In this document: one piece after another, positions 26,548 to 34,822 of the stretch | How positions within the stretch are numbered: position 1 is the stretch's first letter | Layout of the letters: every line of letters starts with the position of its first letter | DNA from: Ignavibacteria bacterium | Lineage (GTDB): Bacteria > Bacteroidota > Ignavibacteria > Kapaibacteriales > UBA961 | Length of the DNA: 47,037 nucleotides | NCBI GenBank assembly: GCA_947491315.1 | Contig: CANLII010000019.1 | Span: 1 to 47,037 of the forward strand | Direction: 5' to 3' | The notes under the pieces: model-generated | What the model was told of the DNA's origin: nothing | Databases searched by the model: none | Seen by the model: the letters and a program-made list of their open reading frames with translations, nothing else | Position numbers and translations under genes: made by a program

Positions 26548-27483
26548 TTAATCTTCGTGGCTACTGCAATGATCACAACCATGATCTTTCGAAAATGATG
26601 CATCTTCCATCTGCAATGTGATATGCTTGGTATGAAATGCATCCGTCAATGCTTTTCTTGCTTTTTCAAGTAATTGTACATGCGCTTGATTCGGTGCTAT
26701 GATATGTGCGCTGATGGATATATCGCCAGGATTCATTTCCCAAACATGAACATCGTGAACATCATTGATTCCTTCAATTCCTCGCAAAACGAATTCTATA
26801 TCATTGGAGGAGATTCCTTTGGGCGCACTATCCATAAGTATGATTCCTGCCGACTTGATCAATCCATAAGCACTGCGCAATATAAACACTGAAATCAGAA
26901 CAGATAGTATAGCATCTATCATGTCCCATCCGGTGAAATGAATGATGAGTCCACCAATGATCACCGCTACAGAAGACAGCAAATCCGTAATAACATGTAA
27001 ATATGCGCTCCTTGTGCTCAGATGATGTGCATCATGCAACATATATGCACTGATCACATTTGCGATGAGTCCGATGATGGAAGTGATGAGCATCGGTTCT
27101 GCATGAATTTCAGTGGTATGGTAGAATACTCTCATGAATGATTCATAGATCAGAAATATGCACATTCCGAGAAGTATCAGCCCATTGACCATCGCGGCCA
27201 ACACTTCAATTCTTTTAAATCCGAAAGTAAATCTCTGTAAGCGTTCTTTATTGCCTTTTGCTGATGCATACATTCGCAATGCAATGAAAGCAATAATCAA
27301 AGCGCCTGCATCGGAGAGCATATGTCCTGCATCAGAAAGCAATGCAAGACTGCCAGAAATATAACTGCCGATGACTTGTGCAATGAATATTGTCAGAGTC
27401 ATGGCAATGGCAATCTTCAAGGCACGCGTGTCTTTTATCGTATGATGATGACCATGTGAATGATCATGAGGATGTATATGCAT
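26548..27483 (-). CDS. Cation diffusion facilitator (Zn2+/divalent metal exporter, CzcD/ZitB type)
   Basis: The protein has six membrane helices and the CDF zinc site: HMLSD in helix 2 (H54, D58) and HVITD in helix 5 (H163, D167). A cytoplasmic ferredoxin-like C-terminal domain follows. The N terminus is strikingly His-rich (11 residues alternating His and small residues) and the C terminus ends in a DHGCDHCSSHED-type metal-binding tail. It uses proton exchange to export zinc or related ions. The frame opens at 27540 but that would place the start inside the pckA terminator; the ATG at 27483 directly precedes the His-rich segment. Cotranscribed with the CcmB-like permease. Zinc is likely, cobalt or cadmium possible. 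Confidence 0.9.
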   Translation of the reverse strand: MHIHPHDHSHGHHHTIKDTRALKIAIAMTLTIFIAQVIGSYISGSLALLSDAGHMLSDAGALIIAFIALRMYASAKGNKERLQRFTFGFKRIEVLAAMVNGLILLGMCIFLIYESFMRVFYHTTEIHAEPMLITSIIGLIANVISAYMLHDAHHLSTRSAYLHVITDLLSSVAVIIGGLIIHFTGWDMIDAILSVLISVFILRSAYGLIKSAGIILMDSAPKGISSNDIEFVLRGIEGINDVHDVHVWEMNPGDISISAHIIAPNQAHVQLLEKARKALTDAFHTKHITLQMEDASFSKDHGCDHCSSHED

Positions 27484-27521
27484 AATGGTAAGTAAGCCGA
27501 AACTCTTTGGGATATATATTA

Positions 27522-27552
27522 CAAAAAAGCCCTCATCCATAGGTGAGGGCTT
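27522..27552 (-). terminator. Rho-independent terminator after pckA
   Basis: On the minus strand, arms AGCCCTCA and TGAGGGCT flank a short loop and are followed by a T run. It lies between pckA and the cation-exporter gene. Confidence 0.85.
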
Positions 27553-27570
27553 GAATGAATCTAGGTGAGC

Positions 27571-29124
27571 TTATGCGAATTGCTGATAATTATCTTCAAA
27601 CAATCCAACCAAGTGCTTTGCTTTTGCATCATAAGCGGATGCATCAGACCATGTATTCTTTGGATTTAGAATTTCTTTTGGTACATCCGGACATTCAATC
27701 GGAATATGTAATCCAAAATATTCTTCTGTCATAAAGTCAACCGCATTCAAAGAGCCATTCAATGCAGCTCTGAGTAGTGCGCGGGTATAAGCGATTTTCA
27801 TACGCTGACCTACTCCATATTCTCCACCACTCCAACCGGTATTCACTAGCCAAACCTGAGCTCCATGAGTATTGATTTTTTCACGAAGCAATTCTGCATA
27901 AACTTTCGGATGATGTACCATAAACGGTGCGCCAAAGCATGTGCTGAATGTTGCAGTTGGTTCTTTTACTCCTCGCTCTGTTCCGGCAACTTTTGCGGTA
28001 TAACCAGATAGGAAATGAAACATTGCCTGCTCAGGAGTGAGTTTTGAAATCGGAGGCATCACCCCGAATGCATCGCAAGTAAGGAAGAAGATGTTCTTTG
28101 GATGACCACCTTTATTATCAGCTACGATATTATCTATGAATGCACGAGGATAGGATGCGCGAGTATTTTCAGTGATTGAATCATCGAAAAGATCTACTTT
28201 TCTGGATTCAGAATCCATTGGAACATTCTCTAAAATTGTTCCAAATGTTTTTGTCATGTCATAAATGATAGGTTCTGCTTCTTTCGAAAGGTTAATCACT
28301 TTCGCATAGCAACCACCTTCATAATTGAAAGTGCCTGCATCAGACCAACCATGCTCATCATCGCCGATCAAAGCGCGTTCAGGGTCAGTTGAAAGTGTTG
28401 TTTTACCTGTTCCCGAAAGGCCAAAAAATAGTGCTGTATCGCCATCTGTACCAATATTGGCTGAGCAATGCATACTCATCACGCCTTGTAATGGCATGAG
28501 ATAATTTAATGCTGTAAAGATAGATTTTTTGATTTCACCGGCATAATGAGTGCCACCAATCAATACCAATTTTTGAGCGAAATCCATCAAAATAAAGGTC
28601 TCAGACCTAGTGCCATCAATGGCGGGATCAGCTTTGAAATCGGGGCAGTGGAGAATCGTGAAGCCGGGCTCAAAAGAATTCAATTGGGATTCTTCAGCTT
28701 GAATGAACATGTTTTGTGCAAAGAGATTATGCCATGCATATTGATTAACCACGCGAACGGGCAATGAATATTTGTCATCAGCACCTGCAAAGCAATCCAA
28801 GACATACACATCAGAACCCTGCAAATAGGCAGTCATACGTGATTTCAATGCATTAAATTTTTCTTGAGGAAATGGTTTGTTAACCTTACCCCACCACACT
28901 TTGTCAGCACTACTTGGTTCTTCAACAACAAACTTGTCATTTGCACTGCGACCCGTATGGGGAACCGTGATGGCAAGCAATGCTCCATGCTCTGTTAATT
29001 CTGCTTCTGAATTGCTGACTGCATGTTCATATAGCTCTGCTCTGGAAAGATTGTAAAACACTTCATTCAGGTGAACTACACCCTGTGATTGGAGGGAATC
29101 TTTGATCTCTTCATTAGTTTTCAT
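27571..29124 (-). CDS. pckA: Phosphoenolpyruvate carboxykinase (ATP)
   Basis: The protein of about 517 residues carries the ATP-PEPCK signature P-loop GLSGTGKTTLS, the metal-site segment GDDEHGWSD and the phosphate-binding INTHGAQVWLVNTGWSGG region. It converts oxaloacetate and ATP to PEP, CO2 and ADP, the entry to gluconeogenesis. I take the ATG at 29124; an ATG at 29151 adds nine residues that do not resemble the family. A TAAGTTTG -7 box at 29200-29207 leads in, and a terminator follows. It is alone in its transcript. Confidence 0.95.
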   Translation of the reverse strand: MKTNEEIKDSLQSQGVVHLNEVFYNLSRAELYEHAVSNSEAELTEHGALLAITVPHTGRSANDKFVVEEPSSADKVWWGKVNKPFPQEKFNALKSRMTAYLQGSDVYVLDCFAGADDKYSLPVRVVNQYAWHNLFAQNMFIQAEESQLNSFEPGFTILHCPDFKADPAIDGTRSETFILMDFAQKLVLIGGTHYAGEIKKSIFTALNYLMPLQGVMSMHCSANIGTDGDTALFFGLSGTGKTTLSTDPERALIGDDEHGWSDAGTFNYEGGCYAKVINLSKEAEPIIYDMTKTFGTILENVPMDSESRKVDLFDDSITENTRASYPRAFIDNIVADNKGGHPKNIFFLTCDAFGVMPPISKLTPEQAMFHFLSGYTAKVAGTERGVKEPTATFSTCFGAPFMVHHPKVYAELLREKINTHGAQVWLVNTGWSGGEYGVGQRMKIAYTRALLRAALNGSLNAVDFMTEEYFGLHIPIECPDVPKEILNPKNTWSDASAYDAKAKHLVGLFEDNYQQFA

Positions 29125-29199
29125 GACTGAAATTCTTTGTCCGTGAAACATGTATATCGAGAGGTTAAATTCCTTGTATGATTATTGTCAAGGAACGAT

Positions 29200-29207
29200 C
29201 AAACTTA
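29200..29207 (-). promoter_or_regulatory. Candidate -7 box for pckA
   Basis: TAAGTTTG on the minus strand is a perfect TAnnTTTG, 75 nt upstream of the chosen ATG. A TTTG lies 23 nt further upstream, slightly beyond the usual spacing. Confidence 0.35.
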
Positions 29208-29250
29208 CGGAATTTGCAGACAGGAATTATCAAAAAGGGGAGGAGAAAAG

Positions 29251-29943
29251 TCATTTGTGGAATAATTGTTCATTCGGAGCCAGAATTGACAATTTATAGC
29301 CCATTCCATGGATGTTTAGGATTTGGATATTTTCATCCGAACGGAGATATTTTCGCAATTTACCGATGTATACATCCATGCTACGGCCATTGTGATATGA
29401 ATCATCTCCCCATATTTCTCTCAATGCATCTTGCTTTAAAACTGGTTGATTCCTTGAATTTACAAGTAGTTTGAGAAGTTCTGATTCTTTCGTTGTGAGT
29501 AAACGAGCTTCGTGATTGTTGGTGAGGGTTCTTCTTTCATAATCAAATGCATAATTCCCAATATTGATGGACTCTTTTTGGGAAAATTGTTGTGGCAATC
29601 TCTTGGCAATCAATTCAATTCTAAGAATAAGTTCTTCTTCCGAGATATCCGTATGTATGATGTCCATAATTCCGGATTTGAGTATTCTAATTCTTGAATC
29701 AATATCCTTTGATGATGTTAAAACGATGATGTTTGAAACCAAGAGTTTGGATTGGATGATTGATACAAAAGAAATATTGAGATGAGATGTCATCCACATG
29801 ACCACATCAAATGGATGTGCAATGGGGAGCAAAGAATAAATATCGCGTTCAGTTACAAAAGAGATTCTCCATTCATGTTGATTCAATGCGGGTAGTATCG
29901 CATCATTTGAATCTTTCTCAAATATGAATAGAATATGCTTCAT
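29251..29943 (-). CDS. OmpR/PhoB-type transcriptional regulator with degenerate receiver
   Basis: The 230-residue protein has a receiver-like N-terminal half and an intact winged-helix DNA-binding domain (about 125-220). The latter shows the OmpR/PhoB pattern LTTKESELLKLL, LREIWGDD and VYIGKLRKYL. The receiver has lost its key residues. The phospho-acceptor aspartate is M51 (DVVMWM in place of DLVLLD), the first acidic pair is E9-K10 followed by D11, and the conserved Lys of the KPF motif is Thr. Phosphorylation control is therefore unlikely; it may respond to a ligand, redox state or partner, or dimerise constitutively. No histidine kinase gene is near. It lies just upstream of pckA on the same strand. 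Confidence 0.85.
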   Translation of the reverse strand: MKHILFIFEKDSNDAILPALNQHEWRISFVTERDIYSLLPIAHPFDVVMWMTSHLNISFVSIIQSKLLVSNIIVLTSSKDIDSRIRILKSGIMDIIHTDISEEELILRIELIAKRLPQQFSQKESINIGNYAFDYERRTLTNNHEARLLTTKESELLKLLVNSRNQPVLKQDALREIWGDDSYHNGRSMDVYIGKLRKYLRSDENIQILNIHGMGYKLSILAPNEQLFHK

Positions 29944-29980
29944 TGAATCTTCAAGTCTGCGATGATGGTAATCTGCTTAA

Positions 29981-30010
29981 CTTGGTATAAACACTTCAAT
30001 CAATACTTTG
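29981..30010 (+). promoter_or_regulatory. Promoter candidate for the SnoaL-like gene
   Basis: CTTG, 19 nt, TACTTTG, 16 nt before the ATG. Fits the local TTG/TAnTTTG pattern and gives a short leader. Confidence 0.35.
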
Positions 30011-30026
30011 GTTACACATTATACAC

Positions 30027-30383
30027 ATGAAAAAGTTTTCATTGGCCGAACAAGCGGCTTCGCTACAACTTGTGGCTTATAATGCAAGAGATATTGAATT
30101 ATTCTTGCAATGCTATTCTGATGATATTGAATGTTTAGATTTGAAGACAGGTGAGATTTTCTGTTCAGGGCATACTGAGATGCGTGCCATCTATGGGGCA
30201 ATGTTCCATAGATGCCCCGACTTGCATTGCACTTTAGTCAAGCGAATCATATGTGGTGATATCGCGATTGATGAGGAATATGTGATTGGCCAAATACCAG
30301 GAAAAAACACTCATGCTACTGCAATATATCAAGTCAATGATGCAGGATTAATCATGAAAGCATGGTTCGTTCGAGTAGAATAA
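30027..30383 (+). CDS. SnoaL/NTF2-like fold protein
   Basis: The 118-residue protein fits the NTF2-like/SnoaL-like alpha+beta cone fold. An N-terminal helix carrying YNARDIELFLQCYSDDIE is followed by a GHTEMRAIYGAMF segment and alternating strands ending in AIYQVNDAGLI and AWFVRVE. The family includes ketosteroid-isomerase-like enzymes and small-molecule binding proteins; no specific substrate can be read here. It is a single-gene unit with its own promoter candidate, and a terminator shared with rplY follows. Cytoplasmic, no signal peptide. Confidence 0.8.
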   Translation: MKKFSLAEQAASLQLVAYNARDIELFLQCYSDDIECLDLKTGEIFCSGHTEMRAIYGAMFHRCPDLHCTLVKRIICGDIAIDEEYVIGQIPGKNTHATAIYQVNDAGLIMKAWFVRVE

Positions 30384-30412
30384 AAAAAAGGTCGTCATAT
30401 AATGACGACCTT
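30382..30412 (-). terminator. Terminator of rplY, also reached from the SnoaL-like gene
   Basis: Arms AAGGTCGTCAT and ATGACGACCTT form a long stem. The T run lies on the minus strand, so it mainly ends the prs-rplY transcript. Confidence 0.8.
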
Positions 30413-30432
30413 CAATTCAGATACTATCAATA

Positions 30433-31008
30433 TTACTTTTTCTCGTCTTCAGCAACTTTTCTTCTTGGTGCAGAAATAGCAACAATAGTTGCATCACCAA
30501 TAACATTGATCTTGATTCCGGGATAGGAAATATCACGAACATGAAGTGATTGACCAATTTTCAATTCTGTGATATCAACATCAAGATGCTGTGGAAGATC
30601 CTTTGGAAGACATGTTACACTGAGCTTATGAAGAATATGCTCAAGAATACCACCCTCACGTATACCGGCACTTTGTCCAATGATTTTGACAGGAACTTTA
30701 AAGTCAACTACATTGTCATTTGATATGCCAAATAAGTCAAAATGGACGATGACATCTGTCACTGGGTCGAATGTAATGTCTTTCAACATACATGAAAGAG
30801 GCGCATCTGCTCCTTCGATCTCCAGACTGATGATATTTGCTGCAGATGTATACACAATAGGGCGCATACTTAAAGGGTGCACTGCAATCGGAATTGGCTC
30901 GTAACCATTACGATAGTATACACCTGTAACCAATCCGCTATTACGAACTGCCTTGGCAGCCTTTTTACCGGTGCCTCTTTTTTGTGCTTTGAGAGCTATT
31001 TCACTCAT
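30433..31008 (-). CDS. rplY: 50S ribosomal protein L25 (general stress protein Ctc type)
   Basis: The 191-residue protein has the L25 N-terminal 5S rRNA-binding domain (LKAQKRGTGKKAAKAVRNSG, then VYTSAANIISLEI) and the C-terminal beta domain of the longer CTC form. It carries LKDITFDPVTDVIVHFDLF and the VKIIGQSAG pattern. It binds 5S rRNA in the large subunit. It lies 32 nt behind prs on the same strand, a common order (prs-rplY) in many bacteria. It ends in a strong terminator. Confidence 0.94.
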   Translation of the reverse strand: MSEIALKAQKRGTGKKAAKAVRNSGLVTGVYYRNGYEPIPIAVHPLSMRPIVYTSAANIISLEIEGADAPLSCMLKDITFDPVTDVIVHFDLFGISNDNVVDFKVPVKIIGQSAGIREGGILEHILHKLSVTCLPKDLPQHLDVDITELKIGQSLHVRDISYPGIKINVIGDATIVAISAPRRKVAEDEKK

Positions 31009-31040
31009 TTGATTGTCTCCGGTGAATTCTAACGTTATTT

Positions 31041-31979
31041 TTATCGTATGATATCGAACAATGAACTAATCGATGCATTATTATGTGTTCGTTCAATCGC
31101 CTCGCCGAATAACTCGGCAACTGAAACTGTCACAATTTTTGATGTTTCCCAGTGCGTGGGGAAAGTATCGGTGACATAAACTGTCTTGATCGCATCGCTT
31201 TGATTGATTTTTTCAATCGCAGATCCGGAAAACACCGCATGTGTGCAAACTCCGGTGATACTTTTTGCGCCTGCATTGAGCAGTGCTTCAGAACATTTAA
31301 CGAATGTGATTCCTGTATCAATCAAATCATCAATGACGATGATGTCTTTACCGGAAACCTCTCCAATGATGTTCATGACCTCAGCCACATTGTGAGTGGG
31401 CCTGCGTTTGTCAACAACAACAAGATCCGCCCCCAATACCTTAGCATATGTTCTGGCTGTTTTTATTCCGCCAACATCAGGTGATGCAATGGCCAAATTT
31501 TCTGAACGCAATTCAAAGAGCTTATTGACAAGTACCGTAGATCCATATAAATGGTCCAGCGGTATATCGAAAAATCCCTGAATTTGTGGCGTATGCAAAT
31601 CCATCGTAATGACGCGATCCGCACCTGCCTCCGTCAATAAATTTGCAAACAACTTTGCTGTGATTGATACTCTCGGCTGATCCTTTCTATCTTGTCTTGC
31701 ATAAGCAAAGTACGGTATTACTGCCGTGATGCGCTTGGCCGATGCTCTCTTTGCAGCATCAATCATGATTAACAATTCAAGAAAATTTTCTGCTGGAGCA
31801 TTTGTTGATTGAATGATAAAGAGATCCTTTCCTCGAATATTCTCTTCATATTTCATCCAAATCTCGCCATCGCTGAAATTTCTGATAACGACAGGTGACA
31901 AACTCTTTCCCAATGAGCTGGCAATATTCTTCGCCAGGGTTTCATTGGATCTGCCGGAAACAATCACCAGATCAGACAT
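31041..31979 (-). CDS. prs: Ribose-phosphate pyrophosphokinase
   Basis: The 312-residue protein has the class I PRPP synthetase features: the flexible-loop and catalytic segment PYFAYARQDRKD near 89-100, the ATP-site D127LH129, a KRR segment at 191-193, and the PRPP-binding loop DDLIDTGIT at 217-225. It makes PRPP for nucleotides, histidine and tryptophan. It is preceded by tRNA-Gln and followed by rplY. The spacer to the tRNA holds two hairpins, so its transcript may start separately from that of the tRNA. Confidence 0.95.
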   Translation of the reverse strand: MSDLVIVSGRSNETLAKNIASSLGKSLSPVVIRNFSDGEIWMKYEENIRGKDLFIIQSTNAPAENFLELLIMIDAAKRASAKRITAVIPYFAYARQDRKDQPRVSITAKLFANLLTEAGADRVITMDLHTPQIQGFFDIPLDHLYGSTVLVNKLFELRSENLAIASPDVGGIKTARTYAKVLGADLVVVDKRRPTHNVAEVMNIIGEVSGKDIIVIDDLIDTGITFVKCSEALLNAGAKSITGVCTHAVFSGSAIEKINQSDAIKTVYVTDTFPTHWETSKIVTVSVAELFGEAIERTHNNASISSLFDIIR

Positions 31980-32044
31980 GCTTTAGTGCCGCTATCAAAA
32001 ATGACAAAAAGCCGGACGCAAGCGTCGCGAATAAATTTGTTGGG

Positions 32045-32072
32045 AAAAGTCACGAAACACTAAGTTTGTGAC
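32045..32072 (-). terminator. Terminator-like hairpin after tRNA-Gln
   Basis: On the minus strand GTCACAAAC and GTTTCGTGAC pair around a short loop and are followed by TTTT, 14 nt after the tRNA. A second small hairpin (GACGC/GCGTC) lies between it and prs. Read-through to prs is possible. Confidence 0.5.
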
Positions 32073-32085
32073 TTCTTTATCAGTG

Positions 32086-32157
<72 letters not shown>

Positions 32158-32185
32158 ATTCGTTTTTAATAAACGAAACAGAACA

Positions 32186-32217
32186 CAAAGATAGAGTCTT
32201 TTCAGATTTCTGACAAA
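32186..32217 (-). promoter_or_regulatory. Promoter of tRNA-Gln
   Basis: TTTG, 20 nt, TATCTTTG, with the -7 box ending 28 nt before the tRNA. This exact Bacteroidota consensus next to a stable RNA gene is the best promoter in the window. Confidence 0.65.
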
Positions 32218-32263
32218 GAAAAAGTCAGTAAAAAAAATGGAATTGATTGATTTGTAGTGCATT

Positions 32264-33442
32264 TCAATCAATTTTTATGGAATGTTGATCCTTTTCTCGT
32301 ATCAATGTTAACTGTTCGCCATGAGTCAATTCTTCACTTGAATTCAGGATTATTTCCCCTCTTTTTACGAGTGCAAATCCCTTTTTTAATGGGGAATAAG
32401 GATGCAAGGCCGAACATTGCAATGTAAGGGATTCAATAATTTTATGGCTTTGTTGAATGTTTCTCGCCATGGACACAGCCATTCTTGATGATAATTCGTC
32501 ATTTCTTTGTGAAGCATTGCGAATATGTTCGGATAATCTTCGGAATCCGGAATGTTCTTTAAGGCGTGACATTGAATCTTTCAATCGAGAGAAGTGTAAT
32601 TGCATTTCACGACGAAGTGATTCACCACTCGCTTCCAAATGGGCATATAAATCATTGATTGTAATCGAGCTGACCAATTCCGCGGCGGCCGTTGGTGTGG
32701 CGGCTCTTTTATCAGCCACGAAATCAGCAATAGTGGTATCGGTTTCATGTCCGACACCCGAAATTATTGGAATTGTGCAGTCTGCAATTGCATAGGCAAC
32801 TTCCTCATTATTGAATGCCCATAAATCTTCTATCGAACCACCACCTCTGGCAATAATTATGACTTCACATTGAGTAGATTCGAGTTCGCGTATTGCCATT
32901 ACAATATCTTTGGGGGCTTGATCGCCCTGAACAATTGTTGGCCTTAGTATTACTTCGGCAAGAGGATTTCTTCTTTGCAAGGTTGAAAGCATGTCTTGAA
33001 CTGCGGCGCCTGTCTGAGAAGTGACAATACCGATTTTGAGTGGAAATGCAGGGATGTCTTGTTTTTTTGAGTGATCAAAGAGTCCCAATGAAGATAATTT
33101 CTTCTTTAATTCTTCAAATGCGAGATATAAATCACCAGTTCCAAGTGGAAGAATGCTTTGACAATCCAATTGATATCGACCTTGTGGAGGATACAATGTG
33201 ATATTTCCTTTTGCAATCACTTTCATTCCATCTGTTAATGGAAATTGAAGTGGTTTGCCTTTCCACATCACGGCACTCATTTGAGCATATTCATCTTTGA
33301 GTGAAAAGTAACGATGACCCGAACTATGATGTTTGTAATTGGAAATCTCTCCCACCACAATCACTGAGCCTATACCTTGTTCGAGCAAGGTACGAATTTG
33401 TAATGTGATTTCAGAAACGGATAATGAACCATCAATCTTCAT
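32264..33442 (-). CDS. xseA: Exodeoxyribonuclease VII large subunit
   Basis: The protein has an N-terminal OB fold (VVGEISNYKHHSSGHRYFSLKD) and the catalytic domain with GIVTSQTGAAVQD, RGGGSIEDLWAFN and GHETDTTIADFVADKRAATPTAAAE. A coiled-coil C-terminal region follows. With XseB it degrades single-stranded DNA to oligonucleotides. I use the ATG at 33442; the frame is open to 33481 but the extra 13 residues are not family-like. No xseB gene follows it: the next feature is tRNA-Gln. It runs about 400 residues, slightly short of E. coli XseA. Confidence 0.93.
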   Translation of the reverse strand: MKIDGSLSVSEITLQIRTLLEQGIGSVIVVGEISNYKHHSSGHRYFSLKDEYAQMSAVMWKGKPLQFPLTDGMKVIAKGNITLYPPQGRYQLDCQSILPLGTGDLYLAFEELKKKLSSLGLFDHSKKQDIPAFPLKIGIVTSQTGAAVQDMLSTLQRRNPLAEVILRPTIVQGDQAPKDIVMAIRELESTQCEVIIIARGGGSIEDLWAFNNEEVAYAIADCTIPIISGVGHETDTTIADFVADKRAATPTAAAELVSSITINDLYAHLEASGESLRREMQLHFSRLKDSMSRLKEHSGFRRLSEHIRNASQRNDELSSRMAVSMARNIQQSHKIIESLTLQCSALHPYSPLKKGFALVKRGEIILNSSEELTHGEQLTLIREKDQHSIKID

Positions 33443-33534
33443 GATAAGTCTCGATTTGAATTCCAGGAAACTGAATACCAATTTAGAAATTTTCCCTACA
33501 TGAATGATGAGTGTATTTCTTTATTCTTAAGGGA

Positions 33535-33564
33535 ATTGTCAGGTCATGCCAAGATGTTAATTTG
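33535..33564 (+). promoter_or_regulatory. Promoter candidate for the aspartate aminotransferase gene
   Basis: ATTG, 19 nt, TAATTTG, 52 nt before the first possible start. Same spacing as other candidates here. Confidence 0.3.
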
Positions 33565-33616
33565 TCTATGTTGAAAAAAGGAAGACTTTCATCCTTAATT
33601 TCAAACATAATGCCAC

Positions 33617-34822
33617 TTGTTGTATATTCTTCCGGGTGAATCAGTGAGTTTGGATGTCTCATTCCGTGTCGGTTCTGCTCTTGAAGCTCAGACACTCGCT
33701 ATCTCTAATACAGCCAAAAGAATGAAGGCTGCAGGAATTGACATTGTTTCATTATCGGTTGGGGAGCCCGATTTCGATACCCCGCAATGTGCGAAAGATG
33801 CTGCCATTCGAGCATTGAATGATAATTTTACCCATTATACTGATTCCAATGGAATTCTTGAATTGCGAGAGGAAATCGCAAAGAAATTTCGTGATGAAAA
33901 TGGAATTGTACATGTAAAAGCATCCAATGTGATTGTGTCCGGAGGTGCAAAACAATGTATTTATAATACATTAATGGCACTTTGCAATGAAGGGGACGAA
34001 GTGATTATCCTCGCACCGTATTGGGTGAGTTATCCCGCAATGGTGGTCATGTGTGGTGCACAGCCAATTGTCCTTTTCGGAGATTTTGACAATCAATATA
34101 AAATCACACCCAATCAGTTAAGGAGTGCAATCACTCCAAAAACCAAATGTGTGATTTTGAATAGTCCTTCAAATCCCACTGGAATGATGTATACTGAGAA
34201 AGAGATTAGGGAATTTGCTGAGATTATTGCAGAATCGGATTGCTATTTGCTCAGTGATGAGATTTATGAAAAGCTTACATATAGTGATATCAAACATTTT
34301 TCTCCTGCTTCAATCCCGGAATTATCCTCAAAAGTGATAACCGTAAATGGAATGTCTAAAGCATTTGCAATGACAGGTTGGAGAATTGGATATATGCATG
34401 CTCCCGATCATGTGTTCAAGGAGGTTTCGAAAGTACAAGGTCAAAGTACTTCGCATCCGAATTCAATTGCTCAAAAGGCATCGCTTGCTGCATTGCAAGA
34501 GGGGAATGCGGATATAGAAAGAATGAGAATTTCTTTTGCACAAAGAAAGGAATTGACTTGTGCTATGCTGTCTGAGATTCCCGGATTGAAATTCCATAAT
34601 CCGGATGGTGCATTTTATGTATTCATTTCTTTTGATGAAATCAAGGATGATGTGGAATTCTGTTCTTACTTGCTTGAGCATCAACATGTGGCACTTGTTC
34701 CTGGCGATGCATTTGGATGTCCTGGTGCCTTGCGCATTTCATTTGCCGCAAGTGAAGAAACATTGAAAAAAGGAATTGAGCGATTGGCACTTGGTTTGAA
34801 AGCTTATGGAAAAAGTATATGA
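33617..34822 (+). CDS. aspC: Aspartate aminotransferase, class I fold (non-ATG start)
   Basis: The protein has the class I PLP aminotransferase pattern of the AspC/AspB Igamma group: LSVGEPDFDTP near the start, SPSNPTGMMYT, the PLP Asp/Tyr in LLSDEIYEKLTY, and the Schiff-base K248 in NGMSKAFAMTGWRIGY. The final region carries the substrate Arg in ALRISFA. It converts aspartate and 2-oxoglutarate to oxaloacetate and glutamate. No in-frame ATG exists between the upstream stop at 33608 and the conserved core. Starts must be TTG (33617) or more likely GTG (33644) or TTG (33650), which sit one turn before the family's RV-x-x-L core. The stop overlaps the next gene by 4 bp. Confidence 0.9.
   Translation: MLYILPGESVSLDVSFRVGSALEAQTLAISNTAKRMKAAGIDIVSLSVGEPDFDTPQCAKDAAIRALNDNFTHYTDSNGILELREEIAKKFRDENGIVHVKASNVIVSGGAKQCIYNTLMALCNEGDEVIILAPYWVSYPAMVVMCGAQPIVLFGDFDNQYKITPNQLRSAITPKTKCVILNSPSNPTGMMYTEKEIREFAEIIAESDCYLLSDEIYEKLTYSDIKHFSPASIPELSSKVITVNGMSKAFAMTGWRIGYMHAPDHVFKEVSKVQGQSTSHPNSIAQKASLAALQEGNADIERMRISFAQRKELTCAMLSEIPGLKFHNPDGAFYVFISFDEIKDDVEFCSYLLEHQHVALVPGDAFGCPGALRISFAASEETLKKGIERLALGLKAYGKSI

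Noticed and set aside
26007-26621. 204-codon plus-strand frame
   Set aside because: It is the complement of the CcmB-like and cation-exporter genes; the real proteins on the minus strand are clear.
32210-32234. Small hairpin with T run downstream of xseA
   Set aside because: The stem is only 5 bp with a poor loop and it contains the tRNA promoter's -33 element, so I do not call a terminator.
33483-33695. 70-codon minus-strand frame between xseA and the aminotransferase gene
   Set aside because: It overlaps the start of the aminotransferase on the other strand and has no family likeness.
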